A DNA stretch of 64,000 nucleotides. Source: Flavivirga abyssicola. GTDB lineage: Bacteria > Bacteroidota > Bacteroidia > Flavobacteriales > Flavobacteriaceae. A program made the translations under genes and the position numbers. The notes beneath the pieces are model-generated. The model had not been told where the DNA came from, made no database searches, and worked only from the letters and a program-made list of their open reading frames with translations. Each line of letters begins with the position of its first letter. The stretch's first letter is position 1. Where the stretch lies: assembly GCF_030540775.2 (NCBI RefSeq), contig NZ_CP141266.1:3645001-3709000 (forward strand). Reading direction: 5' to 3'. Of this stretch, positions 38,300 through 46,700 are shown piece after piece.

Positions 38300-38689
38300 A
38301 TGGCAAATTTAACATGTAGCGGTGCGTCAATCTCCTGTACTTTTGGAACTGCAACATCTGTTTTTACGGTGTTACCAGAAAATGAAGTCAATTCAGATAG
38401 TATGCCAGCAGCCACGGTCGATGATTATATTCCATTAGAGAATATCATGTCTTTTGGAGAATGTTCATCAGAAATAAACCCGGCAGTAATAGCAGCAACA
38501 GCGGCAGCACAAGGTGTAGAAACACCAGCACCCTGTGTCCCTAGCACAGTCACTCCATGGTCTCCGGGCATATCCGATGTTTTGATTAATGGGATGAATG
38601 CCTTAGATAATAATAGCACATGTGATTGCCTTTGGGAGGGATCAATTTCTTTTTCTGATGCAGGTGAAGAAGATGTAGATATTTCTTAA
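38300..38689 (+). CDS. PAAR-like spike tip (DUF4280, Afp10-like)
   Basis: A 129-residue protein starting MANLTCSGASISCTFGTATS. It has the DUF4280 layout: first Cys pair, then VLPENEV, PAATVDDYIPLENIMSFGEC, and after a central segment a TPAPCVPSTVTPWSPG and CDCLWEGSISFSDAG end. Six cysteines are visible in the usual places. Such proteins form the metal-sharpened tip on the VgrG-like spike. It is the last structural gene, 11 bases after the ATPase. No extension domain is present. Confidence 0.93.
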   Translation: MANLTCSGASISCTFGTATSVFTVLPENEVNSDSMPAATVDDYIPLENIMSFGECSSEINPAVIAATAAAQGVETPAPCVPSTVTPWSPGISDVLINGMNALDNNSTCDCLWEGSISFSDAGEEDVDIS

Positions 38690-38761
38690 TATATAATTCA
38701 GCTTAAATTAATGTAAACTTGATATATTAAAACCCAACAATCAAAGGAGCGGCACTTAACT

Positions 38762-38797
38762 CTCTATTTTGGACAAGTCGTTCCCTACTAAATAGAG
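38762..38797 (+). other. Hairpin downstream of the eCIS operon
   Basis: CTCTATTT at 38762-38769 pairs with AAATAGAG at 38790-38797 around a 20-base loop. No T-run follows, so it is not a standard intrinsic terminator. It lies 72 bases after the last structural gene and may mark the end of the mRNA. Confidence 0.4.
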
Positions 38798-38845
38798 GAT
38801 TATGATTATAGGATTTAAAAAAGGGATTAAGGTGAGCGTTAATAA

Positions 38846-39102
38846 ATGACCATCAGACAAGCCCCGACCCTTCGTAAGAGGGGCGAACGTTTAGAAATAG
38901 TCCAGTGGACTATTTTAGTGAAGCAGCCAGAGTGTCGCATTGGGGGAAAAACATTGAAAAGTAGTATGGCATTGGATAACACATGGGCGCGACGTCGAAG
39001 TTTTGTACTTGGTTCTTCTCAAGCGCAAGCAAGAGAAGAAATTCCTATCGAAGGGGCGTCTTTTCTTTTGTTACTTTTCTTTGGACGGGCAAAGAAAAGT
39101 AA
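38846..39102. repeat. Dispersed-repeat patch ending in a 13-bp-arm palindrome
   Basis: This gene-free segment is richer in G+C than its surroundings. It ends in a perfect inverted repeat, TTACTTTTCTTTG, loop GACGGG, CAAAGAAAAGTAA (39071-39083 and 39090-39102). An 86-codon ORF across it is basic and low in plausibility, ending in a translated palindrome. This TTACTTTTCTTTG...CAAAGAAAAGTAA palindrome is a common dispersed repeat in Flavobacteriia, as I recall. I treat the whole as intergenic repeat. Confidence 0.65.
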
Positions 39103-39129
39103 ATAATGAATCTTTTTTAAAGATGTGGG

Positions 39130-39262
39130 GACACCTTAGCCGTTGGCAGGGAATCTCATCATGATGGGATGTCTCGTCACTCATGCTTCGCTCAGTCGAC
39201 ATGACAAACACTTGAAAATTATTTAATATTATTTTTCTAAAAAAATTAAACCGAACTGACGT
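39130..39262 (-). repeat. Degenerate dispersed elements upstream of 39282
   Basis: Read on the minus strand, 39140-39208 contains TGTCATGTCGACTGAGCGAAG and a GAGACATCCCATCATGATGAG segment, resembling the TGTCATTTCGA...GAGAAATCTCATC dispersed repeats of Bacteroidota. Next to it, 39228-39262 carries the right half (TTAAACCGAACTGACGTTA) of a second palindrome family whose other copy lies at 59081-59125. No gene is present. Confidence 0.55.
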
Positions 39263-39281
39263 TAAATTATAATCTTATAAA

Positions 39282-39509
39282 ATGAAAAACGGAATATCCT
39301 TTTTGTCTAAAATAATAGAAGCCCCATTTGTTAATCTCATTGTCTCCATTGGTTTAATTATTATAGGTATAGAAGAACTATATGAAGCAGATGTGTTGCA
39401 CCTAGCAATTCATTGGAAACATGGTATAAGTCTTTATGGGGTTTTAATGTGTATACAAGCCGTTTATAAAATTTTAAAAGGAGGCGTAAAAGTTTTTAAT
39501 GTAAACTAG
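39282..39509 (+). CDS. Small two-helix membrane protein beside the eCIS cargo gene
   Basis: A 75-residue protein starting MKNGISFLSKIIEAPF, with a hydrophobic helix at about 15-29 (FVNLIVSIGLIIIGIEELYE) and a second at about 47-66. No family was recognised. It is a plausible gene because it has an ATG after an AT-rich leader and a coherent topology. It is convergent with the cargo gene that ends 58 bases further on. It may be unrelated to the eCIS. Confidence 0.55.
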   Translation: MKNGISFLSKIIEAPFVNLIVSIGLIIIGIEELYEADVLHLAIHWKHGISLYGVLMCIQAVYKILKGGVKVFNVN

Positions 39510-39567
39510 TTATAAAAAATACAGATCCGTGCTTAAAATGAATCGAAATATATTTTTTACCAGTCTT

Positions 39568-41418
39568 CTATTTCCATTCTGCCTTACCTGTTTCCTTTAA
39601 TCCACCTTGGGAAGCGGCACGTAAACCACCCAAGAGGTTTAGTTTTGGCCTATTTGCTTCGACTCCTTTTTCGGTCATTTCTTTACCTTTAAATTTTTTG
39701 ATATTTTGGGCGACAGCTCCCGCTTCTCTCATAATCTTTTCAGTCAAAGATTGTGTTTTTCCGTATTTACTTAGAGCTTCTACTGCTGCCTTCTCATTTT
39801 GAAGTTGAAAGACTGTTGTCATAAAGGATAGTTTACCATGTTTTGTCTCCAGATTTTTTTCGACAGGGAAAGGGAGGTGTTTCCATGCTTCTAATGCTCC
39901 CTTGCCGAAAGTATCATTCAACATGAATTTTTTTAAACCATTGGCTATTTTTCCAACATTTATAGGTTGGCCTTTGCCCCATTCTTCTCTGGACTCTATC
40001 ATTTTTGATTTCTCAGGTCCAAGCATAGTAAAGTGTGGAATGTCTGTATCTGCCAATCCAGCCCACCATGCAGCATTGAAATTGCTAATATAACCTTGAT
40101 GTAAAAAGCTATTGTTGTCCGTTCGTTTCTCTAATGTAAATTCATGGATTAATGGATTAGCTACTTGTATAAGAGTTGTAGCAGTTACAGGTAATTCTAG
40201 TAATGCGGCTAATGCGCTAGCCATATCTGCTCCCACAAAATTTACGCGCTTTAATATTTTCGGTTGAGTATTCAATGATGTAAGGCGGTGTATTAATGCT
40301 TCATTAGCCATACCACATGATCCCCAGGCTGTTTGAAAACCTTCTAATGCCAGTCTATAACCATGTATTTCTGGGTGAGTCGCTTTTTCCCATGCGTCTT
40401 TAAAGTCACTGGCTTTAGGTGGAGCATAAGATTGTGGAAGGTGAACCAAAGCTTCCTCTATCGTGTCAACTCGCTCTCTAGGATGGTCGGCTGCTCGTTT
40501 ACCTTTATCTGAGGCTTTTAGGGTTAAAGCATCATCTCTAATATACAATTCGTTGGATTCATAATCAGTGTCATTAATGCTTAAAACTCTAAACCATCTG
40601 TAATCAGTTCCACCTTTAGAATCTAGACTACTATAAAGTTCCTGATTAGGACCACGTCGTGAACGGATTTTATCTGATACATCTATGATTAGCAAATCGC
40701 TTTCAGTGACTTCAATTGGTAGCTCAGTTCCGTCAAATATTGATCCATCATCACTCAACTTAACGATATGTGTTATACCACTAACACCAGACTCTTTTGC
40801 AACTACTCTTTGTACTATATTTTCATTTTTGGCTAATTGTGTTGAGGTCTGATTAGAAGCACTTTTAGAATTGAATGTCTTGTTTTCTTGGGCATCATTA
40901 TTAATCTGTAATGCTTTAGCTCCCATGACATCAGCTTCTCGCTCTAATCCAGCATCGTCATTAATAAGTGTTTTACCTTTTAATTGAGTAGTTGGTTTCA
41001 CTCTACCTTGTTTTTGTTGTACCACATGCCAAGCTTCGTGGGCTAAATGCTTTTCTTGCCCTGAAGCGACGTGTATATCGGTACCTTGTGCATAGGCATG
41101 CGCTTGTAATTGTGCCGGTTTAGGTGAGTTGTAATGTACTCGGGTATCACTTATATCTACCCCAGATAATGTTTCTATGCCTGATTTTAATTGGTCTGGT
41201 AATCCTGTGTTATTTTCTTTTTTTTGGATTGGTTCACTAGAAATAGTGTCCATTGTTGCTTTTTGACCTGTAACTCTAGAGCTACTATCTATAGTGTCTT
41301 GAATATTACTTAACTTAGTATTACTGGCTCTTTTATCTTTAAATTGAATAAGGGGAGTACCTTTTTTTTTATTATCAGAATTCGTGTTTTTGTTTTCAGA
41401 CTTGCTATGATATGGCAT
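39568..41418 (-). CDS. eCIS cargo protein: DUF4157 (eCIS core) domain plus C-terminal Cys/His toxin-like domain
   Basis: A 616-residue protein without signal peptide. The first 60 residues are disordered and polar, with PLIQFKDKR and PIQKKENNTGLP. Residues about 72-170 form the DUF4157 core: LPDQLKSGIETLSGVDISD, VHYNSPKPAQL, AHAYAQGTDIHVASG, the HEAWH zinc motif at 127-131 followed by VVQQKQGRVKP, and LEREADVMGAKAL. This domain marks cargo of extracellular contractile injection systems. After a linker, residues about 205-616 hold an unassigned domain with W-G-S-C368-G, then H425-EFTLEK and H440-QGYISNF, a Cys...His layout that recalls papain-like proteases, deamidases or transglutaminases. 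It is encoded convergently just after the eCIS operon, so loading by that machine is likely. Confidence 0.85.
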   Translation of the reverse strand: MPYHSKSENKNTNSDNKKKGTPLIQFKDKRASNTKLSNIQDTIDSSSRVTGQKATMDTISSEPIQKKENNTGLPDQLKSGIETLSGVDISDTRVHYNSPKPAQLQAHAYAQGTDIHVASGQEKHLAHEAWHVVQQKQGRVKPTTQLKGKTLINDDAGLEREADVMGAKALQINNDAQENKTFNSKSASNQTSTQLAKNENIVQRVVAKESGVSGITHIVKLSDDGSIFDGTELPIEVTESDLLIIDVSDKIRSRRGPNQELYSSLDSKGGTDYRWFRVLSINDTDYESNELYIRDDALTLKASDKGKRAADHPRERVDTIEEALVHLPQSYAPPKASDFKDAWEKATHPEIHGYRLALEGFQTAWGSCGMANEALIHRLTSLNTQPKILKRVNFVGADMASALAALLELPVTATTLIQVANPLIHEFTLEKRTDNNSFLHQGYISNFNAAWWAGLADTDIPHFTMLGPEKSKMIESREEWGKGQPINVGKIANGLKKFMLNDTFGKGALEAWKHLPFPVEKNLETKHGKLSFMTTVFQLQNEKAAVEALSKYGKTQSLTEKIMREAGAVAQNIKKFKGKEMTEKGVEANRPKLNLLGGLRAASQGGLKETGKAEWK

Positions 41419-41807
41419 AAGTGTATCCGTTTATATTTAAAATAAATATATGTAAAATATAGGAATTTTCCTTTATTAAAGTTAATAAAAATCTTAAGGA
41501 GATAGTGAACGGTTTTATTATATAATAGTAAGCTTGTCAAATAGAGTAGTTATAAAAACAGTTTCTAAAATATTGGGCATGTTGTGCTTATTATGTACTT
41601 AATTGATTTTTAGTATTTTGTAGGATTGATTATTTGCAAACGGCAATAAAATTTTTGGGTTTGAGGGGTAGCTGTAACCCTTTTGTCTATCCCCATAAAA
41701 TGAAAAAAGAGCGTATTTTCGACGATAAGGATCAACTGAATGTTTATATTAGCAAACAAAACTCTTTAGTTTTTATAAAAATTCTAAGCTATTCAGATAG
41801 GGATTTC
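41419..41807 (+). other. Leader region of the SusCD locus
   Basis: The 389-base space between the divergent cargo gene and the ECF sigma gene. It contains a G/C-tract motif at 41657-41698, GGGTTTGAGGGGTAGCTGTAACCC followed by TTTTGTCTATCCCC, in which GGGTT can pair with AACCC or GGGGTA with the later CCCC tract. An upstream in-frame extension of the sigma gene (from 41634) runs through this region, but the sequence does not look coding. The remainder shows no gene. Confidence 0.45.
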
Positions 41808-42365
41808 ATGAATATAATCATTGAAGAAATACGAAAGAAAAACCGAAAGGTCTACAAAAATTTTTTCGATAAAAATTACGCTGATCTGGTGACCTATGCC
41901 AATGGTTATCTTTTTGACCAACAGGCTAGCGAAGATTTGGTCCAAGAAGTCTTTATCTACATTTGGGAAAATGCTAAGAAAATAAAAATTAAATCTTCAC
42001 TAAAAGGATATGTTGCGACTATGGTACGGAACAGATGCCTAAACTATCTTAAGTCCATTAAAATTACCGATAGTTTTCACTATTTAGAATTGAATATCCA
42101 CTTGATTACCGAACATGTTTTCGACTCGACCGAAGAAGATGAAAAGAAAATAGTCTATCATCAAATTTTGAAAATTGTTGATACACTGCCAGAAAAAATG
42201 CAAAAAGTGGTTCGGTTAAAATTTCTACACAACTATACTTATGCTGAAATCGCTGAAGAATTAAACATTTCTATAAATACTGTGAAAACACATTTGAAGC
42301 GAGCAAAAGTCGCAATTACAGAATTAATAACTTCATTGCTTATTCTTTTGGAAATTAATCAATAA
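41808..42365 (+). CDS. ECF-type RNA polymerase sigma factor
   Basis: Start at 41808 (MNIIIEEIRKKNRKVYKNFF) gives 185 residues, the usual length. An upstream in-frame start would add 58 residues that match no sigma domain. Region 2 is visible (FFDKNYADLVTYANGYLFD, ASEDLVQEVFIYIWEN, SLKGYVATMVRNRCLNYLK), and region 4 carries the helix-turn-helix LPEKMQKVVRLKFLHNYTYA, EIAEELNISINTVKTHLKRA. It is paired with a FecR anti-sigma gene 124 bases downstream. It is expected to turn on the SusCD genes in response to an outer-membrane signal. Confidence 0.93.
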   Translation: MNIIIEEIRKKNRKVYKNFFDKNYADLVTYANGYLFDQQASEDLVQEVFIYIWENAKKIKIKSSLKGYVATMVRNRCLNYLKSIKITDSFHYLELNIHLITEHVFDSTEEDEKKIVYHQILKIVDTLPEKMQKVVRLKFLHNYTYAEIAEELNISINTVKTHLKRAKVAITELITSLLILLEINQ

Positions 42366-42489
42366 AGACTTTAAAACGTGAGTTTTTTTTACTCTTTATG
42401 TGAATAATTTACATTTTTTTTAATCTTTTGTCACCCAAAGTTAGAATTTAATTGTCTAAGTAGTATAACCCGTCCACAAAATAGAGTTC

Positions 42490-43623
42490 ATGGAGTTTAA
42501 ATTTATATTAAAAAAACTAGAAAATTCTTTAACTGAAGAAGAAAACAAGAGTTTCACGCTTTGGTACAATGCATCTCCTGAGCATAAAAAATACTTTGAT
42601 AATGTAAAGAAAAACTACCGTAGTGATCGTTTAGACTTAGATCTTGAAAAAGCATGGAAGGAGCTGTTCGCTAAACTAGATAAAAAGTCGAGAAAACCAT
42701 CATTTACGTTCTACAAATATGCCGCAGCAGTGGCTGTTATTTTAATATCATCAGGAGTTTTTTATCTTGTCAATACTCGTGAATTGGATACCAAAATCAT
42801 CACGACAATTGAAAGCCCAATTCTACCAGGAACAGAAAGAGCCATCCTTACATTGGAAAATGGCGAAGAAATAGCCCTCGAAAAGGGTGAAAAATTTCAA
42901 ACTGACTATATAAGTAGCAACGGTGAAAACATTACGTATAAAAATGTAACCAACTCTAAAAAAGCCAATATTGCTTATAATTATTTAAGTATTCCCAGAG
43001 GAGGAGAATTTTTTGTAACCCTATCAGATGGAACTAAAGTATGGTTAAATTCCGAATCTAAATTAAAATACCCTGTTAATTTTGTTTCAGGCGATTTGAG
43101 AAAAGTCGAATTACTTTATGGAGAAGCTTACTTTGATGTTTCCTCTAGTGTTAATCATAATGGAGCAAGGTTTATAGTGGCTACACAAGGGCAGGAAATA
43201 GAAGTTCTAGGTACAGAATTTAATATAAAAACTTACAAAAGTGATCATTTCATAGCCACAACCTTAATAGAAGGTAGGGTTGCTATTACTCATACTGATT
43301 CTAGTGTGATTTTAAAACCATCCCAACAAGCAATAGTTACCAATAAGGATTCAAATATTGTTATCAACACAGTTGATGTAGACAATGAAATAGCTTGGAA
43401 AAATGGTTTTTTCAGTTTTGAAAAACAATCATTGTACGAGATGCTAAAAACATTATCCAGATGGTATGATGTCACAATTGTTTACGAAGATGAAGCAAAG
43501 AAAGATTTTATGTTTTCTGGAGTGCTTAAAAGAACAAGTAATATAAAAGAACTATTAATCAATATAGAAAAAACAGAAAGGGTTGTATTTGAAATAGAAG
43601 GAAAAACAATTATAGTAAAATAA
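42490..43623 (+). CDS. FecR-family anti-sigma factor
   Basis: A 377-residue inner-membrane protein. The cytoplasmic N-terminal part (about 1-75) would hold the sigma factor. One membrane helix lies near 78-96 (YAAAVAVILISSGVFYLV). The FecR domain follows (YLSIPRGGEFFVTLSDGTKV, WLNSESKLKYPV, LLYGEAYFDV, EVLGTEFNIKTY), and a DUF4974-type C-terminal domain (FSFEKQSLYEMLKTLSRWYD) that meets the SusC receptor STN domain in the periplasm. It is 90 bases before the susC-like gene. Together they form a trans-envelope signalling chain. Confidence 0.93.
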   Translation: MEFKFILKKLENSLTEEENKSFTLWYNASPEHKKYFDNVKKNYRSDRLDLDLEKAWKELFAKLDKKSRKPSFTFYKYAAAVAVILISSGVFYLVNTRELDTKIITTIESPILPGTERAILTLENGEEIALEKGEKFQTDYISSNGENITYKNVTNSKKANIAYNYLSIPRGGEFFVTLSDGTKVWLNSESKLKYPVNFVSGDLRKVELLYGEAYFDVSSSVNHNGARFIVATQGQEIEVLGTEFNIKTYKSDHFIATTLIEGRVAITHTDSSVILKPSQQAIVTNKDSNIVINTVDVDNEIAWKNGFFSFEKQSLYEMLKTLSRWYDVTIVYEDEAKKDFMFSGVLKRTSNIKELLINIEKTERVVFEIEGKTIIVK

Positions 43624-43713
43624 TCAAAAAAGGGAAAAAACTAGCACCGTCCAAAGTAACAGTTTAATCCCTTGTTAATTATAGAGCCAATTAAATAACT
43701 CAATCGTAAATTT

Positions 43714-46700
43714 ATGAAATATAATTTAAAGGAGGTCATACTCTTTAAAGATAAAAGGCTAATCGAAGTCATTATGAAATCGTGTTTTTTATTGTTTTGT
43801 ACCATGGCTTTTAGTATAAATGCCAGCACTGGGTTTTCCCAAAACGCAAAGATTGTAATTGATTCAGACAGATCAATTGCTATTGAAGAAATCTTTAGGC
43901 TTATTAAATCGCAAACAGACTATCTATTTGTTTACGATGTAGATATGGTAAAAGGTACCAAACCTATTCAAGTAAAAAAAGGAGTTGTAAAGATAAAACA
44001 CCTTTTAAAAATGGCACTTGAACCCATATCGTGTACTTATGAATTTGAAAGAAATACATTCATAGTCAAGAAGAAAAAAACCGTTAAAAAAGCCAATGAC
44101 CAACAAGAAACATTTACCATTACTGGACGTGTTCTCGATAAAGCAGGAATACCTATAGTAGGAGCTAGCGTTGTGGTTGCCACACCGCAACCAACGGAGA
44201 GAACCTACAGAAATTCTAATTTTATAGTTAGGGGAACAGAAACAGATTTTGATGGAAGTTTTTCTTTGGAAGTATCATTAAACCTTGAATTATCTGCCTT
44301 TGCATTAGGGTTTCGAGATCATGTACAGCTTATTACCACAAAGCAAGAACAATATACCATTGTTTTAAAAGAAGAGTTGAATGAATTGGATGAGGTCGTC
44401 TTAACTGGATATACAGAAACTAATATTGAAAGGTCATCGGTAGCGGCATCAAAAATTACCAAAAAAGACATTGCGCGTCAAAAAGCAATTAATTTATCCG
44501 ATAGATTAGAGGGGTTATCCCCAGGTTTAAATATCAACTCGGTTAACACTCCGGGAGGACAACAGCAAACAGAGCTCATTATACGTGGTATAAGTACTTT
44601 TGATACAGATTTTCAAGTTGGCAGTCAAAATAGCGGTCAAAAAGAACGGCAAAACTCATTGAACAGGCAACCTTTGATTGTTCTTGATGGTTTTCCTTAT
44701 GAAGGCCCCTTAAATGATATAGATCCACAAACCATAGAAACCATAGATATTTTGCGTGATGCTGCTGCCACAACCTTATGGGGCATTCGCGCATCTAATG
44801 GCGTTGTGGTAATTACTACAAAAAGAGGGAGCGAATATGCAGGAAAGCCCACAATAACGTTTTCAAATAATCTAACCATCGGTACGCGTCAAGATTTAAG
44901 AGACCTGGGGTTGGCAAGTGCAGAAGAGACCATAAAAATTTATAGCAATAGTTATGAGTTAGATAATGGTCTGGACAATATAGCATTTAATGTGTTTAAT
45001 GATCCTAGTAACCCATTTAACATAGGGGGTAGGTATCAGACTTTAGATCCTTTTCAACAAATTTGGGCAGATTTTTATAATCCCAACGGAGGAATTTCAG
45101 CCACAGAAAGAGATACAAGACTTGCTGCACTAGCACAAAATGACATATTAAAAGATTTTGAAAAATACCTTTTATCTCCTGGCTTTATTAGGGAGAACAC
45201 TCTAAGTGTAAGAGGTGGAGATCCTCTGTCATCTTATAATTTCACAGTAACCCATGCTAATGAAGAAAGGCCTGATTTAGGAGATAAGTTTAGACGATTA
45301 AACCTTAGTTTGACTACAGATTTTAGAATCAATGAGAAAACTAAAGTCGTACTAGATGCATCATTGACATCTTCTGTGACTAAAGATAACGGCATAGGGG
45401 TTTCAAGTTTATTAACAGGAGTGGGAGGATTAAAAATATACGATCGCTTGGTAGATAATAATGGCGAACCACAGGCTATAAGAAATGTATATTCAGAATT
45501 TAGGGATGAATTTAAAACATTAGGTTTTGAAGACCCATCCTACAACCCAATACTTGATCAAAAGTTACGGGATAATGAAAACAAACGATTTAATCTAAGA
45601 TTGGCAGCGGGCATCAATTATGAAATAACCGATTGGTTGACGGCCGATATAAAATATCAATACAATAGAATCATAAATGAAATAAATAATAATAAGGATG
45701 TCAGGCTTTTTGAGACCAGAACCAATAATAATAACTACATCGATGAGGTTCTTAGCGACGAGAATACAGATGTGGTACGCAATGTGCCCTATGGAGGGAC
45801 ATTAGAAAACTCTTATGAAAACACAATAAACAGCGTACTGAGAGGGTCTTTACAATTCAACAATACATATGGGGAATACCACAATTTATCTGCCTTGGGA
45901 GGTATGGAAGTCTCAGAAAATACAGTAGATCTTTCAAGAAGAATCTATTATGGATATAATGACAGAACTGGAGTATCCAATGTCAACTTTGACCCAACAT
46001 CTGTTGAAGGATATCGTTTTGGGTCGATACCATCTTATTTGCAAGGATCTGCACGCATACAGGCTAACAATATTTTTAGACCCGATGTTGTAAGTAGGGC
46101 GGTTTCCACATTTGGTAACATTGCATACAGTTATAAAAGTAAATACAACCTAACCCTATCTGGTAAGATAGATCAAACAACCGCCTTTGGCATTAACAAA
46201 AGATTGAGCAGGCCATTGTTATGGGCCGTAGGGGGATCATGGAATTTGGCCAAAGAAAACTTTATTGCTACAGATTGGATCAACACACTAAAATTGAGAG
46301 GGTCTTATGGTGTAAATGGTAACCTTCGAAGAGGTCTATCCACGGTAGTAGTCATTGAGTATAACTTTAATGAGGAATTTACCCAAGAAAATTATGCAAA
46401 CATTTCAAGTGCAGGCAACCCAAACCTCACTTTTGAGGAAACTACGACCAAAAATCTAGGTTTGGATTTTGGTTTTTTTGACAATATGATCAATGGATCT
46501 ATCGATGTGTACGAGCGTGTTTCAGAAAACCTTCTGGTACCTTTCAATATCAATGAAACTTTTGGACAAACAGGAGATATATTCAGAAATGATGGAGCCA
46601 TTGAAAATAAAGGGATAGAAATAAATCTAAATTTCGACATTCTAACAAATGCTGAACTGACATGGAATAGCAACTTTAATTTTTCGTTTAATAAAAATAA

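Noticed and set aside
16313-38689. Type VI secretion system interpretation
   Set aside because: There is no TssJ, TssL, TssM or ClpV-like gene; the DUF4255 cap, Afp6-like peptide, LysM hub and Pvc15-type ATPase point to an extracellular particle.
38846-39106. 86-codon ORF downstream of the eCIS operon
   Set aside because: It is composed of dispersed repeats, its end is a translated palindrome (FLLLLFFGRAKKSK), and it has no coherent domain or signal.
16313-41418. Prophage
   Set aside because: Tail-like genes only; no capsid, portal, terminase, integrase or lysis cassette of phage type was seen, and the DUF4157 cargo fits an eCIS.
41634-41807. N-terminal extension of the ECF sigma factor
   Set aside because: The extra 58 residues match no sigma region and run through a G/C-tract leader sequence; the start at 41808 gives the usual length.
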